A stretch of 35,541 nt of DNA from Planctomycetota bacterium. GTDB lineage: Bacteria > Planctomycetota > Phycisphaerae > Phycisphaerales > Phycisphaeraceae. Positions 1 through 8,161 of this stretch are shown piece by piece. The position numbers and the translations under genes are program-made. Where the stretch lies: the NCBI GenBank assembly GCA_024279275.1, contig JAJRRS010000146.1, positions 1-35,541 on the forward strand, in the 5' to 3' direction. Each line of letters starts with the position of its first letter. The stretch's first letter is position 1. The notes below the pieces were generated by a model that had not been told where the DNA came from, searched no databases, and saw only the letters and a list, made by a program, of their open reading frames with translations.

Positions 1-1617
1 ACCACCACGCTCAACGCCACCGGCAGCATCAACATCAATGGCGGGTCCGCACTGCTGGGAACATTCGTCGATAACGGCGGCACGCTTAACTTCACGTCCG
101 GGACGTTCGGGCACAACGGTAATGTCACCATCGGCGTAGGTGGCCCGGTCGGGTCCATCATCAATACGTCTACCAAGAGCCTGATCTTCGGCGGGACGAT
201 TACGGTCGATCCCGGCTCGTCGCTAAACGTCAACGGCGGGATACTTTCGGCTGGGTCAATCCAGAACCTCGGGGCATTGACTTTCACCAGCGGCATACTT
301 GAATTGACAAGCGACGACCTGGAAGTGGATTTCGGCGGGCTGTTGAGCCGGACCCCGAGCGTCTTTGTCGGTCAGGATATTAAAGTGACCAACAGTGTGA
401 ATGTCTCCGGCGTCGGGCTGCTGACAATGAACGGCGGATCGATCACCGCTGGCACACTGAACAACAGCGGGATCGTCCAGATGAACAGCCTCTCGGCGTT
501 GATCGACGGGGGGACGTTTATGAATGCCGGGACGCTCCGCGGGACCGGGCTGATTAATGCGTCGTTGAATAATACCGCCTCGGGCGTGGTTGATGTAAAC
601 ACCTGGGATAACCTGATCTTTAACGGCACGGGCAATACCAATAATGGGCTGATCCAGAACCAGGGCGGGACGCTGCAATTCAACGGCGATCTCACGAACA
701 ACGCTGGCGGCACCCTCACCGCACGCGGTTCGTTGCGGCTGATCGGTGGATTGACCAATGATGGCAACCTCGCGTTCAGCACCGGGATCACGGACGTCTT
801 CGGCAGCATCACCAACAGCGTAACCGGGCAGGTCAGTGTGGCGGGCGGTTCTACGAGTTCTTTCTTCGGGACGTTTGCTAATAGTGGCGACGTGTTCGTC
901 GGGTTCGACAGCCGGGCGATCTTCTTTGGGGATGTGTCCGGGCCTGGCTCGTTCAGCGGGACCGGCGTGGTCGAATTCACCGGCGGGTTCAGCCCCGGCG
1001 CCAGCCCGGCGATCGTTTCCTTCGGCGGGGATGTGTCCCTGTCCGGTTCGGCCAACCTCCTGATCGAGTTGGGTGGACTGAATGCGGGCAGCGAGTTCGA
1101 TCAGTTAGATATCGCGGGGGATCTGGTGTTGAACGGATCGCTGGATGTGTTATTGATCAATGCGTTCACTCCCGGCAACGGTGACAGCTTCGACATCCTT
1201 AATTGGGGTTCGCTGGCTGGCGGCTTCAGTGCGATAAACCTGCCGACGCCGGGCGGTGGGCTGAACTGGGACACGAGCAACCTCTTGATCGACGGGACAC
1301 TTTCGGTCGTCTCGTCCGCCTTGGTCGGCGACCTTGATGGCGACGGGTTTGTTGGGATTAATGACTTGAATATCGTGCTGGGCAATTGGAACCAGAACGT
1401 CCCGCCCGCCAACCCGTTGGCCGACCCAAGCGGTGATGGGTTTGTTGGGATCGACGACTTGAATGCTGTGCTGGGCAACTGGAACGCGGGGACGCCGCCG
1501 GGGGCGGCATCAGGTCAGGGTAATTCATCTGTGCCTGAACCGGGCACGTTCGGATTGGTGGTGTTGGGCGGCTTGCTGCTGTCGGCACGGTCGCGGCGGG
1601 TTGGGACTGCGTCATAA
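1..1617 (+). CDS. PEP-CTERM surface protein with dockerin-like repeats (5' end missing)
   Basis: The frame is open from the first base of the window, so only the C-terminal 538 residues are seen and the true start lies upstream. Most of the protein is Gly/Asn/Thr-rich low-complexity sequence with recurring 'G.L.N.G.' turns, typical of secreted beta-helix or autotransporter-like repeat proteins. Near the end are two calcium-binding dockerin/EF-hand-like repeats (about 1330-1392 and 1426-1488), DGDGFVGINDLNIVLGNWN and SGDGFVGIDDLNAVLGNWN. The end is a classic PEP-CTERM signal: VPEPGTF, a hydrophobic stretch, then an Arg cluster (SRRV). Such tails are known to be recognised by exosortase and direct export or surface anchoring. 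The substrate or role of the repeat region cannot be told. No exosortase is in this window. Confidence 0.85.
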   Translation, partial: TTTLNATGSININGGSALLGTFVDNGGTLNFTSGTFGHNGNVTIGVGGPVGSIINTSTKSLIFGGTITVDPGSSLNVNGGILSAGSIQNLGALTFTSGILELTSDDLEVDFGGLLSRTPSVFVGQDIKVTNSVNVSGVGLLTMNGGSITAGTLNNSGIVQMNSLSALIDGGTFMNAGTLRGTGLINASLNNTASGVVDVNTWDNLIFNGTGNTNNGLIQNQGGTLQFNGDLTNNAGGTLTARGSLRLIGGLTNDGNLAFSTGITDVFGSITNSVTGQVSVAGGSTSSFFGTFANSGDVFVGFDSRAIFFGDVSGPGSFSGTGVVEFTGGFSPGASPAIVSFGGDVSLSGSANLLIELGGLNAGSEFDQLDIAGDLVLNGSLDVLLINAFTPGNGDSFDILNWGSLAGGFSAINLPTPGGGLNWDTSNLLIDGTLSVVSSALVGDLDGDGFVGINDLNIVLGNWNQNVPPANPLADPSGDGFVGIDDLNAVLGNWNAGTPPGAASGQGNSSVPEPGTFGLVVLGGLLLSARSRRVGTAS

Positions 1618-1652
1618 CATCCAAGCCAAACGCTTGAAATAGTTTTATTTTT

Positions 1653-1683
1653 GCACCCGTATGCCCGACCGGTTCGGGGGTGC
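1653..1683. other. bulged hairpin between surface protein and ABC gene
   Basis: GCACC (1653-1657) pairs with GGTGC (1679-1683) and CCCGA (1664-1668) with TCGGG (1674-1678), leaving a six-base bulge and a CCGGT loop. It follows a T-rich run (agttttattttt) and has no U-tract after it, so it is not a standard terminator on the plus strand. It could stop or attenuate transcription between the two genes, but this is weak. Confidence 0.3.
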
Positions 1684-1697
1684 TATGATCGTGGTCT

Positions 1698-3767
1698 ATG
1701 AGTCCGCCCAGATCAAGCAGTCGAAAGTACCGAACCTACCGTGCGGATTTTGCGCAGAGGCGCGAGCATGGGGATGGCAAGGCGGGGAAGTCCGGGGGGG
1801 CCGGGGGTGGGCCTGACGGGGTGCCGCGGGGTCGGCAGTTGGGTAAGCGGCGAAGCCGGGGGTTTATGACGCTGTTTAGTAAGTTCGTCGAGCTGCTGCG
1901 CGGGCATCGGGCGGCGCTTGGGATGGCGGTGGTGACGTTGAGTATTTCGACACTGGTGGATCTGATTCCGCCGGTGGTCTCGAAGATCGCGATTGATAAT
2001 GTGATTAACGGTTCGCCGTTCGGGGACGGGCTGCTTGGGCGTATAGGCGGGTGGCTGCCTTGGCTGGATGAGCCTAAGAAGCTGTTGATGTTCCTGTTTT
2101 TGGCGGTGGTGGCGATCAACGTGGGGTCGATCCTGATGCGGGTCTGGGGGCGGTGGCAGGCGACACGGATCTCGCACCGGGTGCGGGTCGAGATGCGGAG
2201 GCGTGTATTTAATCATGCGATCCGGCTGCCGTTACACCGTGTGTTTTCGTTGAAGTCAGGGGGGGCATCGAGCATCATCCGCGAGGATGCGGGGGGCGTG
2301 GGTGAGCTGGTGTTCTCGATGATGTACAACCCGGCGGGGGCGGTCATTCAACTGGTGGGTGTGTTCATCATTCTGGCGTACACGGAGTGGCGGCTGTTGT
2401 TGGGTGCGTTGATATTATTGCCGGTGGTTTTTCTGACGCATCGGATGTGGATCGGTCGTATCCGGCCGTTGTGGCGCGACATCCGTGCCACCCGGGCGCA
2501 CATTGACAGCCGAGTGACCGAAGCGTTCGGCGGGGTGCGTGTGGTGCGGACGTTTGGGCGGGAGCGGACCGAGGGGACGAACTTCGCAACCGACACGCAT
2601 TTTATGACCCGGCAGGAGCTGCTTGGCTGGTGGTGGAACCGGGCGATCGACATCATCTGGCGGATGCTGATCCCGGTGGCGCTGGCGGGCGTGTTGTGTT
2701 ACGCGGGGGCACGGATCATCGACGACAACGCGGCGGTGGCGGCGGGGACACTTGCGCCGCACGATGCGCTGACGGTGGGCGATCTGTTTATGTTTCTTTG
2801 GTATTTAGCGAGCCTGCTGCAGCCGTTGGCGTTGCTGGCGTCGAGCGCGGCGGGGTTGCAGACATCGCTTGCGGGCCTGGATCGTGTGCTGGACCTGATG
2901 GAAGAGCCGTTAGAAAGCCCGACCACGCCGGGGGCGGTGACGTTGGACCCGATGCAGACACGGGGGCGGGTCGAGATGTCGGGGGTGACGTTTACCTATC
3001 CCAAGGCTCCGGTGCCGGCGCTCAGTGATATCAGTTTTACGGCTGAGCCGGGTCAGGTGGTGGCGTTGGTCGGGCCAAGCGGCGCGGGCAAGACGACGTT
3101 GTGCAACCTGATCGCGAGGTTTTATGACCCTGATACCGGGGCTGTCAGCCTCGATGGGCAAGACCTGCGCGGCATCCACGTCAACAGCTACCGGGCGATG
3201 CTTGCGATCGTTGAGCAGGATATTTTTCTGTTTGACGGGACGGTGGCGGACAATATTTCCTACGGCCGACGCGGCGCGACCGAGGGCCAGATTGCCGAGG
3301 CCGCCCGGCTCGCCAATGCACAAGAATTTATTGAGAATCTTCCCAAGGGTTACGGCACATGGATCGGCGAACGGGGTGTGAAACTCAGCGGCGGGCAACG
3401 CCAACGTCTGGCGATCGCAAGGGCGCTGCTGGCGGAGCCGCGCATCCTGATTCTCGACGAAGCCACCAGTAACCTGGACACGGAGAGCGAGCGTTTGATT
3501 CAGGCCAGCCTGCGTAACCTGATGGCCGACCGCACCAGCTTCGTGATTGCGCATCGGCTGAGCACGATCACCCATGCGGATCAGATACTGGTGATGGACC
3601 AGGGCCGAATTATTGAGCGTGGCCGACATGATGAGTTGATCGCGCGCAGCGGTCGGTATCGGCAGATGGTGCAGGTGCAGACGCACCCGCCTGAGCTTGG
3701 GCGCGAGGGTGATGAGGATGAAGATGCGGTGACTGATGAGGAAGTCGCTGGGGCGGCGAAGTCGTGA
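1698..3767 (+). CDS. ABC transporter, fused membrane and ATPase domains (exporter type)
   Basis: A 689-residue half-transporter of the MsbA/MDR type. An N-terminal basic, Gly-rich extension (residues 1-56) precedes a six-helix membrane domain (about 70-400) and a nucleotide-binding domain. Visible motifs: Walker A GPSGAGKTT (459-467), Q-loop Gln507, signature LSGGQ (563-567), Walker B ILILDE with Asp587-Glu588, and H-loop His619. All catalytic residues are intact, so a functional homodimeric exporter is expected in the inner membrane; the substrate is unknown (lipid, drug or peptide). An alternative start is the ATG at 1866 (residue 57), where homology to the family would begin; neither start has a strong ribosome binding site. 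The stop overlaps the next gene by four bases, so the two are probably co-translated. Confidence 0.93.
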   Translation: MSPPRSSSRKYRTYRADFAQRREHGDGKAGKSGGAGGGPDGVPRGRQLGKRRSRGFMTLFSKFVELLRGHRAALGMAVVTLSISTLVDLIPPVVSKIAIDNVINGSPFGDGLLGRIGGWLPWLDEPKKLLMFLFLAVVAINVGSILMRVWGRWQATRISHRVRVEMRRRVFNHAIRLPLHRVFSLKSGGASSIIREDAGGVGELVFSMMYNPAGAVIQLVGVFIILAYTEWRLLLGALILLPVVFLTHRMWIGRIRPLWRDIRATRAHIDSRVTEAFGGVRVVRTFGRERTEGTNFATDTHFMTRQELLGWWWNRAIDIIWRMLIPVALAGVLCYAGARIIDDNAAVAAGTLAPHDALTVGDLFMFLWYLASLLQPLALLASSAAGLQTSLAGLDRVLDLMEEPLESPTTPGAVTLDPMQTRGRVEMSGVTFTYPKAPVPALSDISFTAEPGQVVALVGPSGAGKTTLCNLIARFYDPDTGAVSLDGQDLRGIHVNSYRAMLAIVEQDIFLFDGTVADNISYGRRGATEGQIAEAARLANAQEFIENLPKGYGTWIGERGVKLSGGQRQRLAIARALLAEPRILILDEATSNLDTESERLIQASLRNLMADRTSFVIAHRLSTITHADQILVMDQGRIIERGRHDELIARSGRYRQMVQVQTHPPELGREGDEDEDAVTDEEVAGAAKS

Positions 3768-4618
3768 CACACAAAAAATCACTAACCCGGGGGCCGCACA
3801 AGCTCGCGCTCTATCGTCGGGCGGTGCAGCACCCTTACGCCGAGGCCGCGTTCATGGACCGCGTATATCGGCACTACAACAAATCGACCGCCCCGCTGCT
3901 TCTGCGTGAAGACTTCGCGGGCAGTTGTGCGATCGCATCGGCGTGGGTTGCGATGGATGAGGAACATCAGGCGATGGCCATCGAATCGCATGGCCCGACC
4001 GTGCGATGGGCGCAACGTGATGCTGATCGGGAGTTGGGGGATCGTGTTAATGATTTGCATATTGTTCAGGCCGACGTGATGGCGGTGGATGGGCCGAGGG
4101 TTGATGTTACTTGTGCGTTGAACTTCAGCACGTTTATCTACCACGATCGGGCGTCGCTTAAGCAATACTTCAAGGCGGCGCGTCGCGGGCTGCGGCGGGA
4201 TGGGTTGCTGGTGATCGATGCTTATGGGGGACCGGGTGCGATGCGGGTCGGCACACAGACACGCCCCGTCCCGGCCGACATCTCACCCGACCCGGCCCAC
4301 AAGACGAGTCCTGCGATCCCGGGCTTCACCTACCACTGGGAGCAGCGGGCATTTGATCCAGTTACCCACCGCACCGAGTGTCGGATCCACTTTGAATTGG
4401 AAGGTGGCAAGCGGATCGACAGCGCGTTTATCTATCGGTGGCGGCTGTGGACTTTACCGGAGTTGATGGAAATCATGCTGGAGGCTGGGTTTAAGCGTGT
4501 GGAGGCGTGGTGTGATCGCTTTGATTCTGATGCGGGGACCAGCGATGGAGTCTACCGCATTACCCAAAAGATGCCCGCCCGGGAAGACTGGGTGGCGTAC
4601 ATAATCGGGGCCAAATAG
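3764..4618 (+). CDS. class I SAM-dependent methyltransferase
   Basis: 284 residues, starting with GTG inside the GTGA that also ends the ABC gene; GAGG lies five bases upstream, which supports this start. The region LLREDFAGSCAIASAWV (about 45-62) fits a degenerate motif I of a Rossmann-fold methyltransferase. It is followed by an acidic strand end (AIES), a VQAD motif and the post-motif segment VDVTCALNFSTFIYH, with GLLVIDAYGG after it. The C-terminal half (RWRLWTLPELMEIMLEAGFKRVEAW) matches the usual final helices and strand. Members of this group methylate small molecules or lipids; the substrate cannot be read from the sequence. Translational coupling with the ABC exporter suggests that it acts on, or with, the exported compound, but that is inference. 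Confidence 0.8.
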   Translation: MTHKKSLTRGPHKLALYRRAVQHPYAEAAFMDRVYRHYNKSTAPLLLREDFAGSCAIASAWVAMDEEHQAMAIESHGPTVRWAQRDADRELGDRVNDLHIVQADVMAVDGPRVDVTCALNFSTFIYHDRASLKQYFKAARRGLRRDGLLVIDAYGGPGAMRVGTQTRPVPADISPDPAHKTSPAIPGFTYHWEQRAFDPVTHRTECRIHFELEGGKRIDSAFIYRWRLWTLPELMEIMLEAGFKRVEAWCDRFDSDAGTSDGVYRITQKMPAREDWVAYIIGAK

Positions 4619-4674
4619 CTCATATCCGGCTCGATTTGGGGGTTTTCCCGTGGGGATTTCAGGTGGGTTTTACC

Positions 4675-4703
4675 TTGCGTAAATCCGCTGCCTGACATAC
4701 ATT
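4675..4703 (+). promoter_or_regulatory. possible sigma-70-like promoter for the FHA gene
   Basis: TTGCGT (4675-4680) and TACATT (4698-4703) are separated by exactly 17 bases, a plausible but weak -35/-10 pair. It lies 53 bases upstream of the FHA start in the 138-base gap after the methyltransferase gene. Confidence 0.3.
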
Positions 4704-4726
4704 ATTGGACCGCTAATTATTGGACC
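4701..4726 (+). repeat. 11-base direct repeat, period 15
   Basis: ATTATTGGACC occurs at 4701-4711 and again at 4716-4726, overlapping and just downstream of the possible -10 box. Tandem sites of this spacing could be a regulator-binding pair or a chance duplication. Confidence 0.6.
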
Positions 4727-4756
4727 TCGGAGTTACAGGTCCAGGAGCATTAAAAT

Positions 4757-7039
4757 ATGTTGATCCTCATTGTTGCCGAAGGCCCGGACAAGGGCCGGAT
4801 ATACGAGTGGACGGATGACCAGACGGTGATCGTCGGTCGAGAGAGCAAGGACTTGCGTCTGAGCGACGGCAAAGCCTCGCGGCAGCACGCACGATTCAAG
4901 TGCGAAGGCGGCAAGTGGTACGTCCGCGATCTGGCGTCACGGCACGGCACATTCGTCAACAAAATCCGCACCGAGGGTAAGACCCCGCTGGCTGACGGCG
5001 ATCGTGTGCAGATCGCACGGACACAGTTGGTTGTTGCGCGCGTCCCTGCTGAGCAGGCTGAGCGTGTCGCGCTGATCGGCGACCACAACACGCATGACCC
5101 GTCGAGGCAGAGCCTCCCAGGCTCTCGCCGGTTTATCCCGCGCGCAAGTACCGCGGCGGCGATGGCTGCGGCGGTATTCGCTGTCGGGTGCAGCGCGTGG
5201 CTCTACCAGAACACAACGGATGCGAACCTCAAACTTCGCGAAGATCTACTTGCATCGCAGGCGGGGATGACCGCAGAGTTAACTCAATCGCAACTCGCGG
5301 CCACGGATGCGCAGACGCGCGCCACGCAGGCGCAGTTGGCGATGGCGGATCGGACGGATGAGGTGCTCAGCGAGGTTCAGGCTCTGGGTGCCAGCAGCAC
5401 ACCGATGCTCAACGATATTCTCGCTTCCATCCAGGCGCAGGGCGGCGACATCGAGCAGCTTGGCGAGATCAGGCAGGCGTTGGTCGATATTCAGAGCACA
5501 AACCAGCCGACGCTTGACGCGATCCTGGCGCGTGTTGAATCGCAGTCGTCGCAGTGGATGACGCTGGCGGAGGTTCGTGACGTGATGATGCGCCAGCAGG
5601 CTGACACGGCGAGCCTGCTCCCGGAGTTGCAGTCTCTTGCGTTGGCGACGCGCGCCAACGAGCAGTCGCTTGATACCCTGCGGCAGGCGATCGAGCAGGT
5701 ACAGGCCAGCCCGAATCTGGATGCGAAGGTGCTGGATCAGTTAGAAGCTACCGTGGCGGAACTGCGTGCCCGGCCGAGCATCGACCAGATCGCCGATGGG
5801 GTCCGTCAGGCTTTGGCGAAGGAACAGGGCAAGACCGATGCGTTGCTCAGCCAGATCGAAACCCGCCTCGCCGCAAGCCCCGATGTGCAGGAGTTGATCG
5901 CCCCGCTTCGCGAAGCGCTGACGTCGCAGGCGCAGGCAACCGAACAACTGGTCACCCAGGCGTTCGACCAGCAACGCACGCAGACCGACGAGCAGATCAC
6001 GGAACTCAAAACGCTTATCCAATCGCAGTCGGGTGAAACGGCAACAGCGCTGCGTGATGTTGTCGAACAACTCGGCGATCACGGCGACCTGGACGCGGTC
6101 CTGGCCTCGGTCAAGCAGATTCAGGCAGGGTCAAATGATGCCGAGTCGATGGCGTTGCTGCGAGAACTCACCACGAAGCTCGAATCCGCCCCGACTACTG
6201 AGCAGCTCGCGGATGCGGTCGCCAAGGTGGTGACGGGTCAACTGGATTCGACCCGCCCGCTGTTGGAACAGATCGCAAGCTCGCTGGATGATTCAGCTAA
6301 GCAAAGCGAAGCCGGGCAGACCCTTCTGGAACAGGTCCGCTTGGCGTTGCTGGCACAGCAAGAGAACGATGCCCGGCTCGACCAGATCTATGACCTGTTG
6401 GCATCGGCCGACACCGGGACAGACAACGATGCGCTGCGGCAGGTGCTTAGAGAGATCCGCACCAAGTCGATCGCTGGGATGGATGAGTTGCGATCGACGA
6501 TCCGTAGAGAGGTTCAGGCCGGCCTTAGCGAACACCGCCTAGCGGGGGTTCGTGACACACGAGCAGCACCCTCGCTTGCTCTGACGCTTCCGGACGTGGT
6601 TGAACCTGTGTCTGTATCGTCATACACCGCAGAGGTAGTCGCCCCGAGCACCCCCGGAGACATCGTCGCGATGGCGACCCCGCAAGGGCAAGACATCATC
6701 CGTGTGCAGCAGGACACGCCTAAGCAAGGCAACGCACTAACGGATGTCGAGCAGGCTTACCGCCTGGCATTTATGACCGGCAAACCCATCACGCTCGGCG
6801 GCGGCTCGGTCAATGCTCAGACCGGCAAAGCCACCATCGGCCGAACACTCGATCCCTCGGCCGCGAAAGCCGCGGGTATCACCGACTGGCGCGACTGGTA
6901 TCTGATGGACGACTTCGCTGAGCGGATGCGCCTTCAGCAGCAGGCTGTGAAATATCACAACGGGCGGCAAGGCAACGGCATCATCGGCATCCCGGCCCGT
7001 GCGGCGGACTCCAACGACGGACGCGGCAGCGGCGGGTGA
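4757..7039 (+). CDS. FHA-domain, single-pass membrane, long coiled-coil protein
   Basis: 760 residues; AGGAG nine bases before the ATG supports the start. Residues 1-95 form a forkhead-associated domain with the conserved GR (28-29), SxxH (41-44, SRQH) and the SRHGTFVN motif (61-68), so the phosphothreonine pocket looks intact. After a basic linker comes one hydrophobic segment (about 129-150), followed by about 450 residues of Gln/Ala/Leu-rich helix that should form a periplasmic coiled coil, for example repeated 'L..I..QL' patterns. A compact Trp-rich C-terminal segment (about 690-745, with ITDWRDWYLMDDF) may be a separate small domain. This gives a cytoplasmic phosphopeptide reader tethered to a long extracytoplasmic rod. 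No known named family was recognised, and no kinase or phosphatase is encoded nearby. Confidence 0.85.
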   Translation: MLILIVAEGPDKGRIYEWTDDQTVIVGRESKDLRLSDGKASRQHARFKCEGGKWYVRDLASRHGTFVNKIRTEGKTPLADGDRVQIARTQLVVARVPAEQAERVALIGDHNTHDPSRQSLPGSRRFIPRASTAAAMAAAVFAVGCSAWLYQNTTDANLKLREDLLASQAGMTAELTQSQLAATDAQTRATQAQLAMADRTDEVLSEVQALGASSTPMLNDILASIQAQGGDIEQLGEIRQALVDIQSTNQPTLDAILARVESQSSQWMTLAEVRDVMMRQQADTASLLPELQSLALATRANEQSLDTLRQAIEQVQASPNLDAKVLDQLEATVAELRARPSIDQIADGVRQALAKEQGKTDALLSQIETRLAASPDVQELIAPLREALTSQAQATEQLVTQAFDQQRTQTDEQITELKTLIQSQSGETATALRDVVEQLGDHGDLDAVLASVKQIQAGSNDAESMALLRELTTKLESAPTTEQLADAVAKVVTGQLDSTRPLLEQIASSLDDSAKQSEAGQTLLEQVRLALLAQQENDARLDQIYDLLASADTGTDNDALRQVLREIRTKSIAGMDELRSTIRREVQAGLSEHRLAGVRDTRAAPSLALTLPDVVEPVSVSSYTAEVVAPSTPGDIVAMATPQGQDIIRVQQDTPKQGNALTDVEQAYRLAFMTGKPITLGGGSVNAQTGKATIGRTLDPSAAKAAGITDWRDWYLMDDFAERMRLQQQAVKYHNGRQGNGIIGIPARAADSNDGRGSGG

Positions 7040-7107
7040 TACGAATCCTTTTGTCACCCAACCAAGCGCGTGTCACTAAAACATATCTCGTTTCTCCGCG
7101 AGTGGAG

Positions 7108-7185
7108 CCTCGCATGGCAATGCGGGGTTGTATTCGGATTTGATGCAAAAGATTCCTGCACCCAGCCCCGCGTTTCCACGCGGGG
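7108..7185. repeat. twin related hairpins between convergent genes
   Basis: Two perfect or near-perfect hairpins share flanks of the form AGCC(T/C)CGC...GCGGGGTT. The first pairs CCTCGCA (7108-7114) with TGCGGGG (7121-7127), with one G-T pair. The second pairs CCCCGCG (7166-7172) with CGCGGGG (7179-7185). Both have six-base loops. They sit in the 175-base gap where the FHA gene (plus) meets the ROK gene (minus). Neither has a T-run, so they look more like REP-type palindromes than intrinsic terminators, though they may serve as a bidirectional block. Confidence 0.6.
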
Positions 7186-7214
7186 TTAAGTACCTCATCC
7201 CGTGGGCAATCCCA

Positions 7215-8108
7215 TTAAGCCAGGCCCGACAGTGTTGCGGCGCCGATGGCGGCGGCGAAGTTATCGGATTGGCCGACGGTGAGGGTCCATTTGGCGGGGG
7301 CGGCGTGGGTTAGTTTGTCGTTCACCATCGCGGTGATTTGGTCGAAGGCGGGGCTGAAGATTTCGACGGTGCCGCCGATCAGGACAAAGTGGTCGGGGCG
7401 GTAGATCGCCAGGAGGATGCGTATGCCGTTTGCCATTGCGCCCAGTGCGCGTTTCATGGTGGGGTGGTCGAAGCGGTCGTCTGAATCAAACGGGACGCCG
7501 TCGGCCTCGAGCGTGCGGAAGCCGATGTAGGCTTCCAGCGCGCCGCGTCCTGCACCGGGTGTGGCGGGTGCGTTGGGGTCGCCGCCACTGACATCCATGT
7601 GTCCGAAGTGTCCGCTGGTACCGCGTGTGATGATGACGGGTCGGCCGTCATCCAGGACCGCGCCACCGACACCTGTGCCTAGTGAGAGGTAGAGGGTGCG
7701 TCCGGGCATGGGGTTGCGTCGGTGTTCGCAGGCTGCGGCGGCGTTGGCATCCGTCGCCGCGGTGACGGGGACGCCTAGTTTGAGGGTTTCTTGAATCCAG
7801 TTGGGGATCGACACACCTGCCAGTGCGGGTACATTCGCCGCCATCTCCAACACACCGTTAGCATCCATCGGCCCAGCGATCGAGACGCCGACCGAAGACA
7901 CCGCGCTGCGGTCTAGGCCCGACTGTTTCAACAGCTTCGCAAAGCTCGAAGCGATACTGCCGGATAGTTCATCGACCGACGGCATCTCGTGGGGATCGCC
8001 GCGCAGGGTCCACGGCTTGGCACCGTCATTGACCAGCGCTAACTTCACGCTCGCCCCGCCGATGTCGATGCCCAACGACCAACTGCCTGAGGCTGTAACT
8101 GATTGCAT
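7215..8108 (-). CDS. ROK-family sugar kinase
   Basis: 297 residues. The N-terminal phosphate loop LGIDIGGASVKLAL (12-25), the ATP-binding GTGVGG (144-149), the catalytic Asp120 in ATDANAAA and the GHFGHMDV segment (167-173) place it in the ROK family (glucokinase, N-acetyl sugar kinases). Unusually, the CxCGxxGC zinc motif that normally follows GHM is absent; the equivalent stretch is Pro/Ala-rich (about 176-191, ending GRGALE). Many ROK proteins without the N-terminal DNA-binding domain are sugar kinases, and this one has no such domain. It lies 53 bases downstream of a sodium:solute symporter gene on the same strand, which fits phosphorylation of an imported sugar. The particular sugar is unknown. 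Confidence 0.85.
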   Translation of the reverse strand: MQSVTASGSWSLGIDIGGASVKLALVNDGAKPWTLRGDPHEMPSVDELSGSIASSFAKLLKQSGLDRSAVSSVGVSIAGPMDANGVLEMAANVPALAGVSIPNWIQETLKLGVPVTAATDANAAAACEHRRNPMPGRTLYLSLGTGVGGAVLDDGRPVIITRGTSGHFGHMDVSGGDPNAPATPGAGRGALEAYIGFRTLEADGVPFDSDDRFDHPTMKRALGAMANGIRILLAIYRPDHFVLIGGTVEIFSPAFDQITAMVNDKLTHAAPAKWTLTVGQSDNFAAAIGAATLSGLA

Positions 8109-8161
8109 AAATCGTCCGAGTAAAACTTACTAAGGGGTGTCGATTCGTGTCGGGCTGAGGT

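Noticed and set aside
7166..7185. Intrinsic terminator
   Set aside because: The hairpin is perfect but lacks a T-run on either strand, so it is listed as a repeat-type palindrome instead.
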